In this document: positions 16,302-24,522 of the stretch, piece by piece
Layout of the letters: every line of letters begins with the position of its first letter
How positions within the stretch are numbered: the first letter of the stretch is position 1
DNA from: CAZKWG01 sp964615375
GTDB lineage: Bacteria; Myxococcota_A; UBA796; CAZKWG01
NCBI GenBank assembly: GCA_964615375.1
Contig: CAZTOW010000009.1
Span: forward strand, 186,001 to 250,000
Length of the DNA stretch: 64,000 nucleotides
Direction: 5' to 3'
The notes under the pieces: model-generated
The model's input: the letters and a program-made list of their open reading frames with translations, nothing else
Told to the model about the DNA's origin: nothing
Databases searched by the model: none
Program-made: the position numbers and the translations under genes

Positions 16302-19054
16302 GGTCCTATCCTCGCTATGCCTGGTGGCGTGATGACAATCGGGGCATCCTCCTTCGACGAGCCCGGGAAGAACTCGAAGGCGCCGATGTCCGGTGCGGCA
16401 ATCACGTTGTCTCCGTTGAAGTCGTCGAACATCGCCAGGTCGATGCCCAGATCTACCAGATCAACTCCTGAGTCGTCTGTGCCGAGCTCGCGGCAGACCG
16501 AGCCTGCGCCGATGTCGTAGTCCAGGGCCTCGAGGACATCGGGGGCAGAGGTAGTCACAGTAGTCGCAAGTTCACTTCCCTCAGGGCGTCCCAGCCTCGT
16601 TTCCATCGCGCTGAGCGTACCTCCCGCGGACTCCGCCTCAAGATCCAGGTCCGCGAGGGCACCGGCAGCCAGTCCGTGTACTTCGATGCCCCAATCCGCC
16701 TGAGCCGCCGAGAAAGGCTTGAGCGCACCGCCTGCCTCCCAGAACACCTCTCCGATTCCGAACGTCCACCCTAGATAGCAGTTGTAGTCCGATCTGTGGT
16801 GCCAGATGGACTTGCGATACAGATACGCTGGAATGTTCCCTTGCCAGGCTACCTGCGCAAGCCCAGCAAGGTCACCACCCGAGATCCCGTTCCTCGCGAT
16901 CAGGTTGTTCAACAGCGACAGTTGCCGCAAGGCATCGACACCCCCGTTGTTCACCACATTCACTCCCGTCAACAGATTGTGCGCCACCGTGTTGTTGACG
17001 ATGTACACACGCCCCAGCGGGTACGATGTGTCCTCCACCTCCACCTGAATCCCCCGGCCCTCGTTCATGTAGATCAGGTTGCGATACACGAAGACCTGAC
17101 CCGTGCGCTCTATCGGTGTCGTGGTCGTGTTGTACCAGGCACTGTTCTTCGAGTTCGTGATCAACACGCCTGTCGCGTTCTGGAAGATCCGATTCCGGTA
17201 CACATGGATGTCCTGTGACCCATCGTTGATGGTGATCCCTGCGAAGTGCCCGTGGCCCCAGATCACGTTGCCGCTGACCACCGTGGTCTCTTCCGACAGC
17301 GGGGTCCGCGGCCGGACGCCCTTCAGATCGATCCCGTCCTCCGCGAAGCCCTCCTGCCCCCCACCTGCAGGCAAGCTCCCACCCTCGTACCGATCCTGAT
17401 ACCCGTACGCCGTCGCCGTGCAGACGCTGGAGGTCGTCCAGGGGAGGTCGGCTGGACACCGATGGTACAGGACCCAGGTGCTCGCTGCCCCCCCACAGTC
17501 GGCGCTCCGCGCGAACGTGGAGTCCAAGGACTGCAAGCCGGACGTTGGATCCGTGTAGTTGCTCCTGCATTGCTTGGAGTGTGACCAGATCCGATTGTCC
17601 GCGATCAGGTGACCCGAAGACCCTCCCTGCGAGACGATCCCGTCCACGCCACGGACGTCGTCCCCCCACATCCGGCTCCCGCGGATGGTGCAGTTCGTCG
17701 CAAGGTGACCGATCGCGACGTCGGATCCACCCGTGTCGTAGCCGTTGGACCACAACAAGCTGTCGATCACGGCGATCTCTACAGGGTAGCGACGGGTGTC
17801 CACGATCCAGGCCAACGCGGCGGTGTAGTCTTTGTCCAGGATGGACTCGGCGTACACCGCCTCCACGTTCTCCTCGGTCACCCCAAACCCGATCCCGATC
17901 CGGGCGTTGTCGAAGACGCTCAGGCTCTCATACAGATGATCCCGCGACCCGAGCCGTGCGCTCAGCGCCTCGCCGAATCCGGCGATCCGGAGCCCATGAA
18001 CGTAGACGTGACAGCAGTCGTAGAACGCGATGCCCAGCCGGGTGTCCCCATACTGGGGCTCGTGGCCCGTGGTGGCCGAGCCCTGGATCAGCGGCGCGCT
18101 CCCCGTCGATGGACCAGGCTGATCACTCTCCCCGCCTCCGTAGCTCGAGAGGACGAGCGGGCGCACCTCCGTGGCCTTCAGCTCGCGGATCGTGAGGATG
18201 GCCTGGTCACCATAAGCGTTGGTCGGGGGGCTCGCCCAGTCGATATAGGTCAGGGAGCTCGACGTGGACACGCGCTCCTCCAACCCATTCCAGGTCCGCC
18301 CGCGTCGGAAGAAGACCTGCGCGCCGACCACGCAGGTCCACGCGGGTTCGGCGCCACCATAGACCTCCTCGTTCAGCCAGTACTCCACGCGCCGCAGGGT
18401 CTTCCATGGACGCACCTCCAGCTTCCCACCCAGGGCGACCATCGTGCCCGGGTTTGCGTCATCGCCGTCTCGCGCGTCGACGAAGCGACTCCCCGCGAGC
18501 ACCTGCTGCAGACAGGCGCAGGGCAAGGTCCCACCTTGTGGCTCCACCAACGAGGCGCTCCCAGGCTGAAGCCACGGCGGCCCAGGAGGGGGATCGGAAG
18601 CGGTGGGCCACACCTCCTCGCGCGCCGCCCGCTCGCGGGAACGTCCCTTCTTCCACCTCGCGGGACCGGCCAGCGCGGCCTGCAGGGCGTACCAGCTCTC
18701 GTCGTCCAGGCGGAGATCTTCGGGAGCGTCCAGATCCGGGGCATCGCCCAGGATCCCCTGAGCCACCAGCCAGGATCGGGGGAGCGTTCGGACACCACGC
18801 CGCGGCCTCCGCTCCGGCCGCGGCGTGGCCTCGTCCGCGCAGGCGCAGGGCGCAGACGCGGTGGACTCGAACACCGGCGGCGGCGAGCCCCCCTTCCGCG
18901 GCGCGGACGCAGCGGGCAAGCGCTTCGAGGCCAGGATCGCGTCGGGCACGTCGTGGTTGCCCGACGCGCCGCAGCAGCGGTTCACCGACGCCTCGCGGGC
19001 CCGCATCTCCGCGATCACGGTGGCCATGGACGGGAACGGGCTCTGGCGCTTCAT
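16298..19054 (-). CDS. large right-handed beta-helix protein, module copy B
   Basis: This 918-aa protein has the conserved 60-residue start (MKRQSPFPSMATVIAEMRAR), no Sec signal, a variable linker (about 60-190), then a parallel beta-helix opening FVDARDGDDANPGTM and PWKTLRRVEYW. Helix strands include VYRNLIYMNEGRGIQVEV and VYIVNNTVAHNLLTGVNVV, and it closes with DIGAFEFFP. It fits sugar-binding or sugar-cleaving beta-helix families, but the activity is not shown. From about 16.88 to 18.39 kb the DNA seems identical to copy C; the linker and the C-terminal 190 residues are diverged. A 4-bp overlap couples it to the FG-GAP gene. Confidence 0.87.
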   Translation of the reverse strand: MKRQSPFPSMATVIAEMRAREASVNRCCGASGNHDVPDAILASKRLPAASAPRKGGSPPPVFESTASAPCACADEATPRPERRPRRGVRTLPRSWLVAQGILGDAPDLDAPEDLRLDDESWYALQAALAGPARWKKGRSRERAAREEVWPTASDPPPGPPWLQPGSASLVEPQGGTLPCACLQQVLAGSRFVDARDGDDANPGTMVALGGKLEVRPWKTLRRVEYWLNEEVYGGAEPAWTCVVGAQVFFRRGRTWNGLEERVSTSSSLTYIDWASPPTNAYGDQAILTIRELKATEVRPLVLSSYGGGESDQPGPSTGSAPLIQGSATTGHEPQYGDTRLGIAFYDCCHVYVHGLRIAGFGEALSARLGSRDHLYESLSVFDNARIGIGFGVTEENVEAVYAESILDKDYTAALAWIVDTRRYPVEIAVIDSLLWSNGYDTGGSDVAIGHLATNCTIRGSRMWGDDVRGVDGIVSQGGSSGHLIADNRIWSHSKQCRSNYTDPTSGLQSLDSTFARSADCGGAASTWVLYHRCPADLPWTTSSVCTATAYGYQDRYEGGSLPAGGGQEGFAEDGIDLKGVRPRTPLSEETTVVSGNVIWGHGHFAGITINDGSQDIHVYRNRIFQNATGVLITNSKNSAWYNTTTTPIERTGQVFVYRNLIYMNEGRGIQVEVEDTSYPLGRVYIVNNTVAHNLLTGVNVVNNGGVDALRQLSLLNNLIARNGISGGDLAGLAQVAWQGNIPAYLYRKSIWHHRSDYNCYLGWTFGIGEVFWEAGGALKPFSAAQADWGIEVHGLAAGALADLDLEAESAGGTLSAMETRLGRPEGSELATTVTTSAPDVLEALDYDIGAGSVCRELGTDDSGVDLVDLGIDLAMFDDFNGDNVIAAPDIGAFEFFPGSSKEDAPIVITPPGIARIGP

Positions 19055-19071
19055 CTCCGCCTCCTAACGCT

Positions 19072-19416
19072 TCAACCCTTGGCGATCACATCCAGGCTCA
19101 CCACCGCCTCCCCGGACAGCGTGCCGGAGAGGAACCAGCACACGTAGCGGGTGAACGTCGAGACGGGGATCCAGCTCACGCCCGCCGCCGTCAAGGAGAC
19201 CTCGCAGGCGCTCGCAAAGTCCACGTAGCAGCCCTCTTCGTTGACCAACGCATGCCGCAAGCAGACCTTCGGCGACTCACCGTCGGTGGTGCTGTGGACC
19301 GTGAACACGACGTGCAGCTCCGTATAGCCCCCGAGATCCAAGGCCCCCGACAGATCGGCGGCGCTGTCGCGGGTCAACGTGACCTTATCCAGGATCTTCC
19401 AGACCATCATGGACAT
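19072..19416 (-). CDS. conserved 114-aa module protein, copy B
   Basis: The same protein as copy A at 13295-13639, with no difference seen in the whole gene or its flanks by eye. Start ATG 19416 has GGGAGG upstream; 17 bp separates it from the beta-helix gene. With the upstream 137-aa gene broken in this copy, it would be the first intact gene of the transcript. It has no signal peptide, and the family is not recognised. Confidence 0.78.
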   Translation of the reverse strand: MSMMVWKILDKVTLTRDSAADLSGALDLGGYTELHVVFTVHSTTDGESPKVCLRHALVNEEGCYVDFASACEVSLTAAGVSWIPVSTFTRYVCWFLSGTLSGEAVVSLDVIAKG

Positions 19417-19427
19417 GGCGACCTCCC

Positions 19428-20017
19428 TCAGCTCTTGAAGGTGAAGACCAGCGTGGCCGAGCACACGGCCCGCTCGATGTTGGTGCCGCTGGCGTTGGCC
19501 ACCGCGAGCCCGTAGCGCATGTACAGCCCGAAGCTGGTCGAGGTGGAGTAGGCCGTCTGGATCACGTCCTGGTTCGCGGACACCGCGCTGAAGAGGTCCA
19601 CGGGGCCGTTCCAGCGCCGCCCGTCGATGCTCCACCAGAAGACGACACGCCAGGTGAACTGGGCTGTTCTGTTCTCAGTCGAGGTCTGCACCTGGAGAGA
19701 ATCAAGGTAGGGTCCCCACTCGAGGGCCTCGGGGAGCCATCACGAGCGGGGCGCGTTAGAAGAACGCGCTTCGCTCGTGGTGGCGGGGAGATAGCGACAG
19801 CAGTCGGGCGTTGACATCCCAACCGATACACGAACCCCCAGAATCGCCCGACTGTGAGCTATCGACCAGCAAGAAAGCGCCAAGGCGCGGCCGAAGGTCG
19901 CGTCTTGGCGAGCTGGATGTCGATGTAGCTCGGGGTGGTCGTCCCATCCGTCTGGAGCTGCATCTTCTGGATGAAGCCGAGCACGCGGACTTTGGAGAAG
20001 CTGCTCGAATTGCGCAA
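19428..20017 (-). pseudogene. 137-aa module gene, copy B, split by a 176-bp insertion
   Basis: The two parts, 20017-19914 and 19737-19428, together reproduce the 137-aa gene of copies A and C. The intervening extra DNA is 176 bp, so it shifts the frame. The 3' part is identical to copy A; the 5' part keeps the conserved TTG start and GAGGTG site. A shortened 87-codon open frame remains from an internal ATG at 19691 but would lack the N-terminal third. Confidence 0.88.
19738..19913 (+). mobile_element. small non-coding insertion made of three stem-loops
   Basis: The insertion lies inside the 137-aa gene of copy B; copies A and C show the uninterrupted site. GAGC occurs on both sides (19734-19737 and 19910-19913), compatible with a 4-bp target duplication around a 172-bp element. 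Three hairpins fill it. The first pairs 19737-19757 with about 19763-19783, a 21-bp stem with three G-T pairs. The second, about 19791-19865, has a 6-bp outer and 9-bp inner stem and a 34-base loop. The third, about 19879-19911, is a 15-bp stem with two G-T pairs and a GAA loop. The G-T pairs all favour folding of plus-strand nucleic acid. No coding frame is seen. I do not recognise the family. Confidence 0.8.
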
Positions 20018-20155
20018 GGGGCACCTCGCGAAAAAGGGCGGGTGAGGAGGCCCGGGGCGACATGCCCCAGGGCTCGTGATCAGCATGACAGGTCGGCGGG
20101 AGACATGGAAGTCATGCTGGCTATGGATTTGATCGAAAAAAAAAATACTCCCAAT
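20018..20155 (-). promoter_or_regulatory. conserved leader/promoter region of module B
   Basis: Same region as upstream of copies A and C: GC hairpin at about 20051-20072, then the T-tract of ten on the coding strand (20136-20145). The similarity between modules stops just beyond, where the permease fragment begins. Confidence 0.45.
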
Positions 20156-20175
20156 ATGATCGCCTCCTCGCGCAC

Positions 20176-20466
20176 CTCGACCCGCTGGCAGCGCGCCTGC
20201 TCCAGAGCCCCACGGAGGCCGGGCCGGGGCCGCTGCTGCTCTGGGTGCTGGGGGCGGGGCTGCTCTTCCGCGGCGCGCTGCCCATCCGGGCGGGGTGGGC
20301 GCTCTCGACGCTGAGTTGCGTGCTCGCGCTGTGGCCGCTGAGCCCTGTGCAGGGGCTCTGGATGGCCGGGGCGCTGGCGGCGGTGGGGCGGCGCTGGGGG
20401 CTGGGGGCGGCGCTGCTGGCGGAGGGGCTGGCGCTGGCCCTCCAAGGGCCCGATAACAGCCGCTAA
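20176..20466 (+). pseudogene. duplicated 3' fragment of the ABC permease gene (second copy)
   Basis: These 97 codons are homologous in frame to the permease C-terminus (LLWVLGAGLLFRGALP and onward) and end at TAA with a different tail (LALQGPDNSR). The first 15 codons and the preceding 20 bases resemble the other fragment at 14.2 kb more than the intact gene. Being farthest from the intact gene, it may be the original 3' end displaced by insertion of modules A and B; that is inference. Confidence 0.83.
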
Positions 20467-20539
20467 CCCGGGCAGGACGCGGCGGGGTTCCGGTGGCTAC
20501 CTCATGGGCGTGGCGCTCGTCGAGCGCACAGGAGACCCC

Positions 20540-21661
20540 ATGACCCGCCCCGCGCCCCTCTGCTCGATCCTCTCCCTGGTCTCCGTCGGCCTGCTCACCG
20601 TCGGTTGCGCCGAGCCTGCGGGCCACGGCCTGAGCCTGGACCCGGCCAACGCCCGCGGGGCGAGCGGCGCGGCCAGCGTGAGCTGCGCCGACGGCGAGCG
20701 CGCGGTGTACTGGGAGGACACCGACGGCGAGGTCGAGGACGTCAGCGACACCTGGACCGCGGGCACCATCGACGCCGTGGCCCGGATCACCCACACCGGC
20801 GGTGGGACCTTCACCTTCTGCCCGGGCACCTACTACGTGGCGCTGACGTTCTCGACCTCGGCCGTGAGCCTGGTGGGGGCCGAGGGCGCCGATGAGACGA
20901 TCTTGAGCGGCGATCTTCAGCGGCAGCTCATCTTCAGCTCCGCCGACATCACCATCTCTGGCCTCACGCTGGAGAGCGGCCAGGACAGCTACTACGGCGT
21001 GGGCGGCAACCTCTACGTCAAGGGCGGAGACGCCGACATCGAGGACAGCGTCATCCAGCTCGGCCTCGCCAGCAACGGCGCGAACCTCGGGATGAGCGGC
21101 GGGACGCTCACGCTGACCGACGTGGATCTCCTCGAGGGGCACGTGCCCACGCTTCCGCGCGGCGGGAAGGGCGGCTCCATCCGGCTCAACCAGGCCGCGC
21201 TGGTCGCCTCCGGCGTGAGCATCACGGGCGCGTCGGCGGCCTACGGCGGCGCGGTGCGGGCCGAGGCGTCCACGCTGTACTTCGAGGACTCCGACATCAG
21301 CGGCAACACCGCGTCCAAGCGCGGCGGGGCCTTCGTGCTCTTCGACAGCGAGCTCGCGCTGCACGACACCGTCGTCTCCGACAACAGCAGCGGCGAGTAC
21401 GGCGGGGCCATCTACCTGGAGCAGAGCGGCAAGGTGGTGTGCACCAGCACGAGCAGCGGCGGGATCTGGGGCAACACCGCCAGCAGCGGCGGCGGCGCCA
21501 TCTACGCCAACATGGCGGGCTTCCCGTCGGTCGTGTCCACCGGCTGCGACTGGGACGGCTCCGAGGACAACTCCCCCTCCGACATCCAGATGGGCACCGT
21601 GTCCACGGACAGCGATCTCGGCGACGACGAGACCTTCTCCTGCGACTCCTCCGGCTGCTGA
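20540..21661 (+). CDS. beta-helix surface lipoprotein
   Basis: This 373-aa protein starts at ATG 20540 with AGGAG six bases upstream and has a lipobox LLTVGC near residue 21. After a short linker, a right-handed beta-helix follows with GG-turns of the polymorphic outer-membrane type (GVGGNLYVKGG, YGGAVRAEAS, KRGGAFVLFDS, YGGAIYLEQS). There is no MopE motif and no MYXO-CTERM tail; the lipid anchor replaces it. It is probably an outer-surface lipoprotein of structural or adhesive role. It stands alone between the permease relic and the convergent pirin gene. Confidence 0.82.
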   Translation: MTRPAPLCSILSLVSVGLLTVGCAEPAGHGLSLDPANARGASGAASVSCADGERAVYWEDTDGEVEDVSDTWTAGTIDAVARITHTGGGTFTFCPGTYYVALTFSTSAVSLVGAEGADETILSGDLQRQLIFSSADITISGLTLESGQDSYYGVGGNLYVKGGDADIEDSVIQLGLASNGANLGMSGGTLTLTDVDLLEGHVPTLPRGGKGGSIRLNQAALVASGVSITGASAAYGGAVRAEASTLYFEDSDISGNTASKRGGAFVLFDSELALHDTVVSDNSSGEYGGAIYLEQSGKVVCTSTSSGGIWGNTASSGGGAIYANMAGFPSVVSTGCDWDGSEDNSPSDIQMGTVSTDSDLGDDETFSCDSSGC

Positions 21662-21671
21662 GCGCGGGCGC

Positions 21672-22559
21672 TCAGCCGTACACCCGCAGCGCGTAGCTCT
21701 GCTTGCCCTGGGCGCGCAGCTCGCGGCCGATGCGGCGGATCTCCGCCTCGCCGCGCTCCAGCGCCGCGCGGCTCGTGTGGACCGAGTAGCTCCCGAGCAC
21801 GAGCTCGTGGCCGCGCTGCGCGGCGGAGCCGAGGACGAAGCGCGTGTCTCCCTCGGCGACGAAGGGGATGGGCGTGGACCCTCGCTCGAAGATGGCCAGC
21901 TCCCCGCGGGTGAGGCGCGATTCGGTGCGCAGCGCGCCGTTCATCAGCGCGACCCAGGCCACGTCGTGACCGGCGGGGGGCTCGAAGGTCCAGCCCTCGC
22001 CGTCGCGCAGGCTCACCGAGAGGTAGGTCATGGGAGGCGACGCGATGGGGCTCACCGCCGCCCCGTAGGTCCCGAGGACCACGCGCGCCGGCCCCTCGGC
22101 GGGGACCTGCTCGGGGAGCACGTAGTGGCTCTCGCTGGGCGCGCTCTCCAGCTCGGCCGGCAGCGCGACCCAGAGCTGGAAGCCGCGCACCGGGCCGGGC
22201 TCCGGGGCCCCCGTGTGCCAGACGCCGGCGCCCGCGCGCATCCACTCCACGCCGCCCGCCGGCAGGACGCCCGTGTTGCCGGTGGTCTCCGCGTAGCGGG
22301 TGGCGCCGTCGAGCACGACGGTCACCGTGGCGATGCCCGAGTGCGGGTGCCACCCGGTCTCCATCGAGGGCGCGTCGGCGACCGCGGCCTCGAACAGGTC
22401 CAGGAACACGAAGGGCTTGACGAGCCTGCCGAGATCCCCTGGGCTCATGAGGCGCGTGATGGGCCCGCCGCGGTGGCCGTGCGTCCGGTGGACGATGGCG
22501 CGCGGGCGCGCCGTGGCGGGCGCCGGGCTCGTGGGGGTGGGGGCGATCGTCGTGTTCAT
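21672..22559 (-). CDS. pirin family protein
   Basis: This 295-aa bicupin has the pirin N-terminal motif HPHSGIATVTVVLDG (His71, His73), a following GGVEWMRAGAGVWH (His115) and a C-terminal pirin domain. Pirins bind iron; some act as quercetin dioxygenases or redox-linked regulators. The fourth ligand, Glu two residues after the third His in classical pirins, is Gly here, so metal binding or activity may differ. An N-terminal Thr/Pro tail of about 20 residues is extra. Start ATG 22559 follows GAAGGGA. It is divergent from a LysR gene, a common layout in which the regulator controls its neighbour. Confidence 0.9.
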   Translation of the reverse strand: MNTTIAPTPTSPAPATARPRAIVHRTHGHRGGPITRLMSPGDLGRLVKPFVFLDLFEAAVADAPSMETGWHPHSGIATVTVVLDGATRYAETTGNTGVLPAGGVEWMRAGAGVWHTGAPEPGPVRGFQLWVALPAELESAPSESHYVLPEQVPAEGPARVVLGTYGAAVSPIASPPMTYLSVSLRDGEGWTFEPPAGHDVAWVALMNGALRTESRLTRGELAIFERGSTPIPFVAEGDTRFVLGSAAQRGHELVLGSYSVHTSRAALERGEAEIRRIGRELRAQGKQSYALRVYG

Positions 22560-22642
22560 GGTGTCCCTTCCTCTCCTGGCCGATTCAGAGCTCAATCTAG
22601 TCGTCCCGTCGGCGGGGTCCAGGCCGCCCCGCTGGCGAGACC

Positions 22643-22658
22643 GTCCCGTGTATGGGAC
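22643..22658. promoter_or_regulatory. candidate LysR operator
   Basis: GTCCC-N6-GGGAC is an interrupted palindrome in the 108-bp gap between the divergent pirin and LysR genes, 10 bp before the LysR start. The placement fits autoregulation. The assignment rests on symmetry and position only. Confidence 0.45.
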
Positions 22659-22667
22659 AATCGCGGC

Positions 22668-23564
22668 ATGGACCTCAACGAGCTCCTGGTCTTCGTGCGC
22701 GTCGTGCAGGCGGGCAGCATCCGCGGCGCGGCCGAGCAGCTCGGCATGCCGAAGTCCACGGTGAGCCGGAAGCTCATCGAGCTCGAGGCGCGGCTTCAGG
22801 CCCGCCTGCTCCAGCGCACGACACGCAGGCTCAGCCTCACCGACATCGGCCGCATCTACTACGACCATGGCGTCCGCGTCGTCATGGAGGTCGAGGACGC
22901 CGAGCGCGCCGTGCAGCGCCAACAGGAGACGCCGCGCGGCCTGCTCCGCGTCACCGCCCCCCTCAATCTCACGCTCCTCGCGCCGATCATCAGCGAGTAC
23001 CTGCGGCGCTGCCCGGAGGTTCGGCTCGAGCTGTCCGCCAACGCGCGGGTGGTCGATCTCATCGAGGAGCGCTTCGACGTCGGGATCCGCACCGGCCGGC
23101 TGGAGGACTCGTCGCTCATCGCGAAGACGCTCGGGGCCATCGCCTGGCTCGTGGTCGCGACGCCGGCCTACCTGCAGCGGCGAGGCCACCCCAGCGCACC
23201 CGCCGACCTGCGGTCGCAGGAATGCCTCCTCTTCGGGAGCAGCGCCACCATCACGCTCACGCGCGAGGGGAGCACCGAGGAGATCGCCGTGACCCCCCGG
23301 CTGCTGGTCACCGACATGGACGTCCTGCAGGCCGCGCTGCGGGACGGTCTGGGCGTCGCCGTCGTGCCCGCCTTCCTCTGCGAAGAGGCGCTCCGCGCGG
23401 GCCACCTCGAGCGGGTGCTCCCCGACTGGAGCCCGCCGGCGACGCCGATCCACGTCGTCTACCCGAGCACGCGGCACCTCTCGCCGACGGTGCGGAGCTT
23501 CATCGATCACCTCCAGGAGCGGCTGGCCCCTCCGCTCCGGGGCCTCGGTCAGCCCGCCGCGTGA
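22668..23564 (+). CDS. LysR family transcriptional regulator
   Basis: This 298-aa protein starts MDLNELLVFVRVVQAGSIRG. It has a winged helix-turn-helix over residues 1-60 (AAEQLGMPKSTVSRKLIELE) and a periplasmic-binding-like effector domain from about 90 on (GLLRVTAPLN, VVDLIEERFDVGIRTG). The effector-domain sequence resembles the broad LysR group that often controls pirin or quinone-related genes. The start codon at 22668 is fixed by homology; the longer upstream frame overlaps the pirin gene. It most likely regulates the divergent pirin gene. Confidence 0.92.
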   Translation: MDLNELLVFVRVVQAGSIRGAAEQLGMPKSTVSRKLIELEARLQARLLQRTTRRLSLTDIGRIYYDHGVRVVMEVEDAERAVQRQQETPRGLLRVTAPLNLTLLAPIISEYLRRCPEVRLELSANARVVDLIEERFDVGIRTGRLEDSSLIAKTLGAIAWLVVATPAYLQRRGHPSAPADLRSQECLLFGSSATITLTREGSTEEIAVTPRLLVTDMDVLQAALRDGLGVAVVPAFLCEEALRAGHLERVLPDWSPPATPIHVVYPSTRHLSPTVRSFIDHLQERLAPPLRGLGQPAA

Positions 23565-23571
23565 GGGTCGT

Positions 23572-23608
23572 GACCGAGGCCACCAGCCCCTGGCCGCGTG
23601 GCGCTCCC
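23572..23608. repeat. 37-bp direct repeat, left copy
   Basis: Matches 24462-24498 with one A/G difference. The pair exactly encloses the nucleotidyltransferase/small-protein gene pair, and this copy begins 7 bp after the LysR stop. Confidence 0.85.
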
Positions 23609-23611
23609 AGG

Positions 23612-24247
23612 CTAACAGACCTCGATCGCCAGCTCTCCCGCACGGGTCCGAAAAGCCTCGAATTCGTTCATCAGGTCCTTTCCCCGATCAAAGCCTCGGG
23701 CCGCGATGAGGGACAACGCACGCTCGGCCTCTACGAGGTCTTGCCCGCTGGCGACACCGAGAAGCGCGAGGAGATCCTCTGCGTCTCGCGGACGACGTAG
23801 GGGATCGTGAGAGAGCACCTTCATCGCGAGGAGATGTCCGACACTCGCGACGGGGAGCACCAGTCCGGGGATCACCTCCAAGGGGCTGGATCGCGCCACA
23901 ATCTCGTCCTCAACCCCCGTCGTCGCGAACAGCAGGTCGACCAGCACCTCATCGAGGGTCGCCAGCGGTGGGATCAGGCGCACGGTCGCCAGCCTGCCCG
24001 TCCCCTCATGCTCCAGGACCGCCTGAACACGATACCCCCGCCCCTGCAGGGTGAAGACCAGGCGCTCCGCCTCCTGATCGTCCGACACCGCCACCGCGAG
24101 GTCGAGATCACGCGTGAATCTCGGCTCGGCACGCGCGCTCACCGCGAGCCCACCGACCAACGCCGCGCGCCCATTGACCTCGGCCAGATCCGACACGACG
24201 CGGCGCAGCGCCTCGACCACTCCGCTCAAGCGCGAGACCTCGGCCAC
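23612..24247 (-). CDS. nucleotidyltransferase of the AbiEii toxin type
   Basis: This 211-aa protein contains the nucleotidyltransferase core ALVGGLAVSARAEPRFTRDLDLAV (about residues 29-52): the GG motif plus DLDLAV with two metal-binding Asp. A C-terminal helical region follows. This is typical of AbiEii/MenA-like toxins of type IV systems, which transfer nucleotides to tRNA or other targets. GTG 24247 is the start; it overlaps the upstream small gene by 22 bp. The pair lies between 37-bp direct repeats, suggesting acquisition as a unit. A housekeeping nucleotidyltransferase is less likely given the pairing. Confidence 0.78.
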   Translation of the reverse strand: MAEVSRLSGVVEALRRVVSDLAEVNGRAALVGGLAVSARAEPRFTRDLDLAVAVSDDQEAERLVFTLQGRGYRVQAVLEHEGTGRLATVRLIPPLATLDEVLVDLLFATTGVEDEIVARSSPLEVIPGLVLPVASVGHLLAMKVLSHDPLRRPRDAEDLLALLGVASGQDLVEAERALSLIAARGFDRGKDLMNEFEAFRTRAGELAIEVC

Positions 24248-24438
24248 GGGACCGGGCGACCCACGCCGTCGCCCAGCTCCGCGCCGGGCCGGGTGTGGAG
24301 CCAGCGCGTCACGCGCTCCCGAATCTCCGCCTCGTCCGCGCCAGGGTCCTCCCGACGGAGCCGTTGAGCCATCATGGAGACGCCGAGATCGTGGAGCTCC
24401 AGTGCGACGCGGAGGCGGCGGGCGGGATCGTGGCTCAT
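24226..24438 (-). CDS. small partner protein of the nucleotidyltransferase (possible antitoxin)
   Basis: This 70-aa protein starts MSHDPARRLRVALELHDLGV and is helical and charged, with the segment EAEIRERVTRWLHTRPG. It overlaps the nucleotidyltransferase gene by 22 bp, upstream of it on the same strand, the order expected for an antitoxin. No DNA-binding motif can be assigned with confidence. The antitoxin role is inferred from gene order and size only. Confidence 0.65.
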   Translation of the reverse strand: MSHDPARRLRVALELHDLGVSMMAQRLRREDPGADEAEIRERVTRWLHTRPGAELGDGVGRPVPWPRSRA

Positions 24439-24461
24439 ACAGGCTCCGTATCGCGCCCCCC

Positions 24462-24498
24462 GACCGAGGCCACCGGCCCCTGGCCGCGTGGCGCTCCC
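24462..24498. repeat. 37-bp direct repeat, right copy
   Basis: Second copy of the repeat at 23572-23608, located 24 bp upstream of the small partner gene and 24 bp before the methyltransferase start. Confidence 0.85.
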
Positions 24499-24522
24499 CG
24501 ACCCGAGCGACTACGAGGGAGG

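Noticed and set aside
19738..19913. Three-hairpin insertion as a tRNA, tmRNA or known ribozyme
   Set aside because: A GGGGGTTCG stretch on the minus strand recalls a T-arm, but no acceptor stem, anticodon arm or CCA end fits, and no hammerhead-type core was found.
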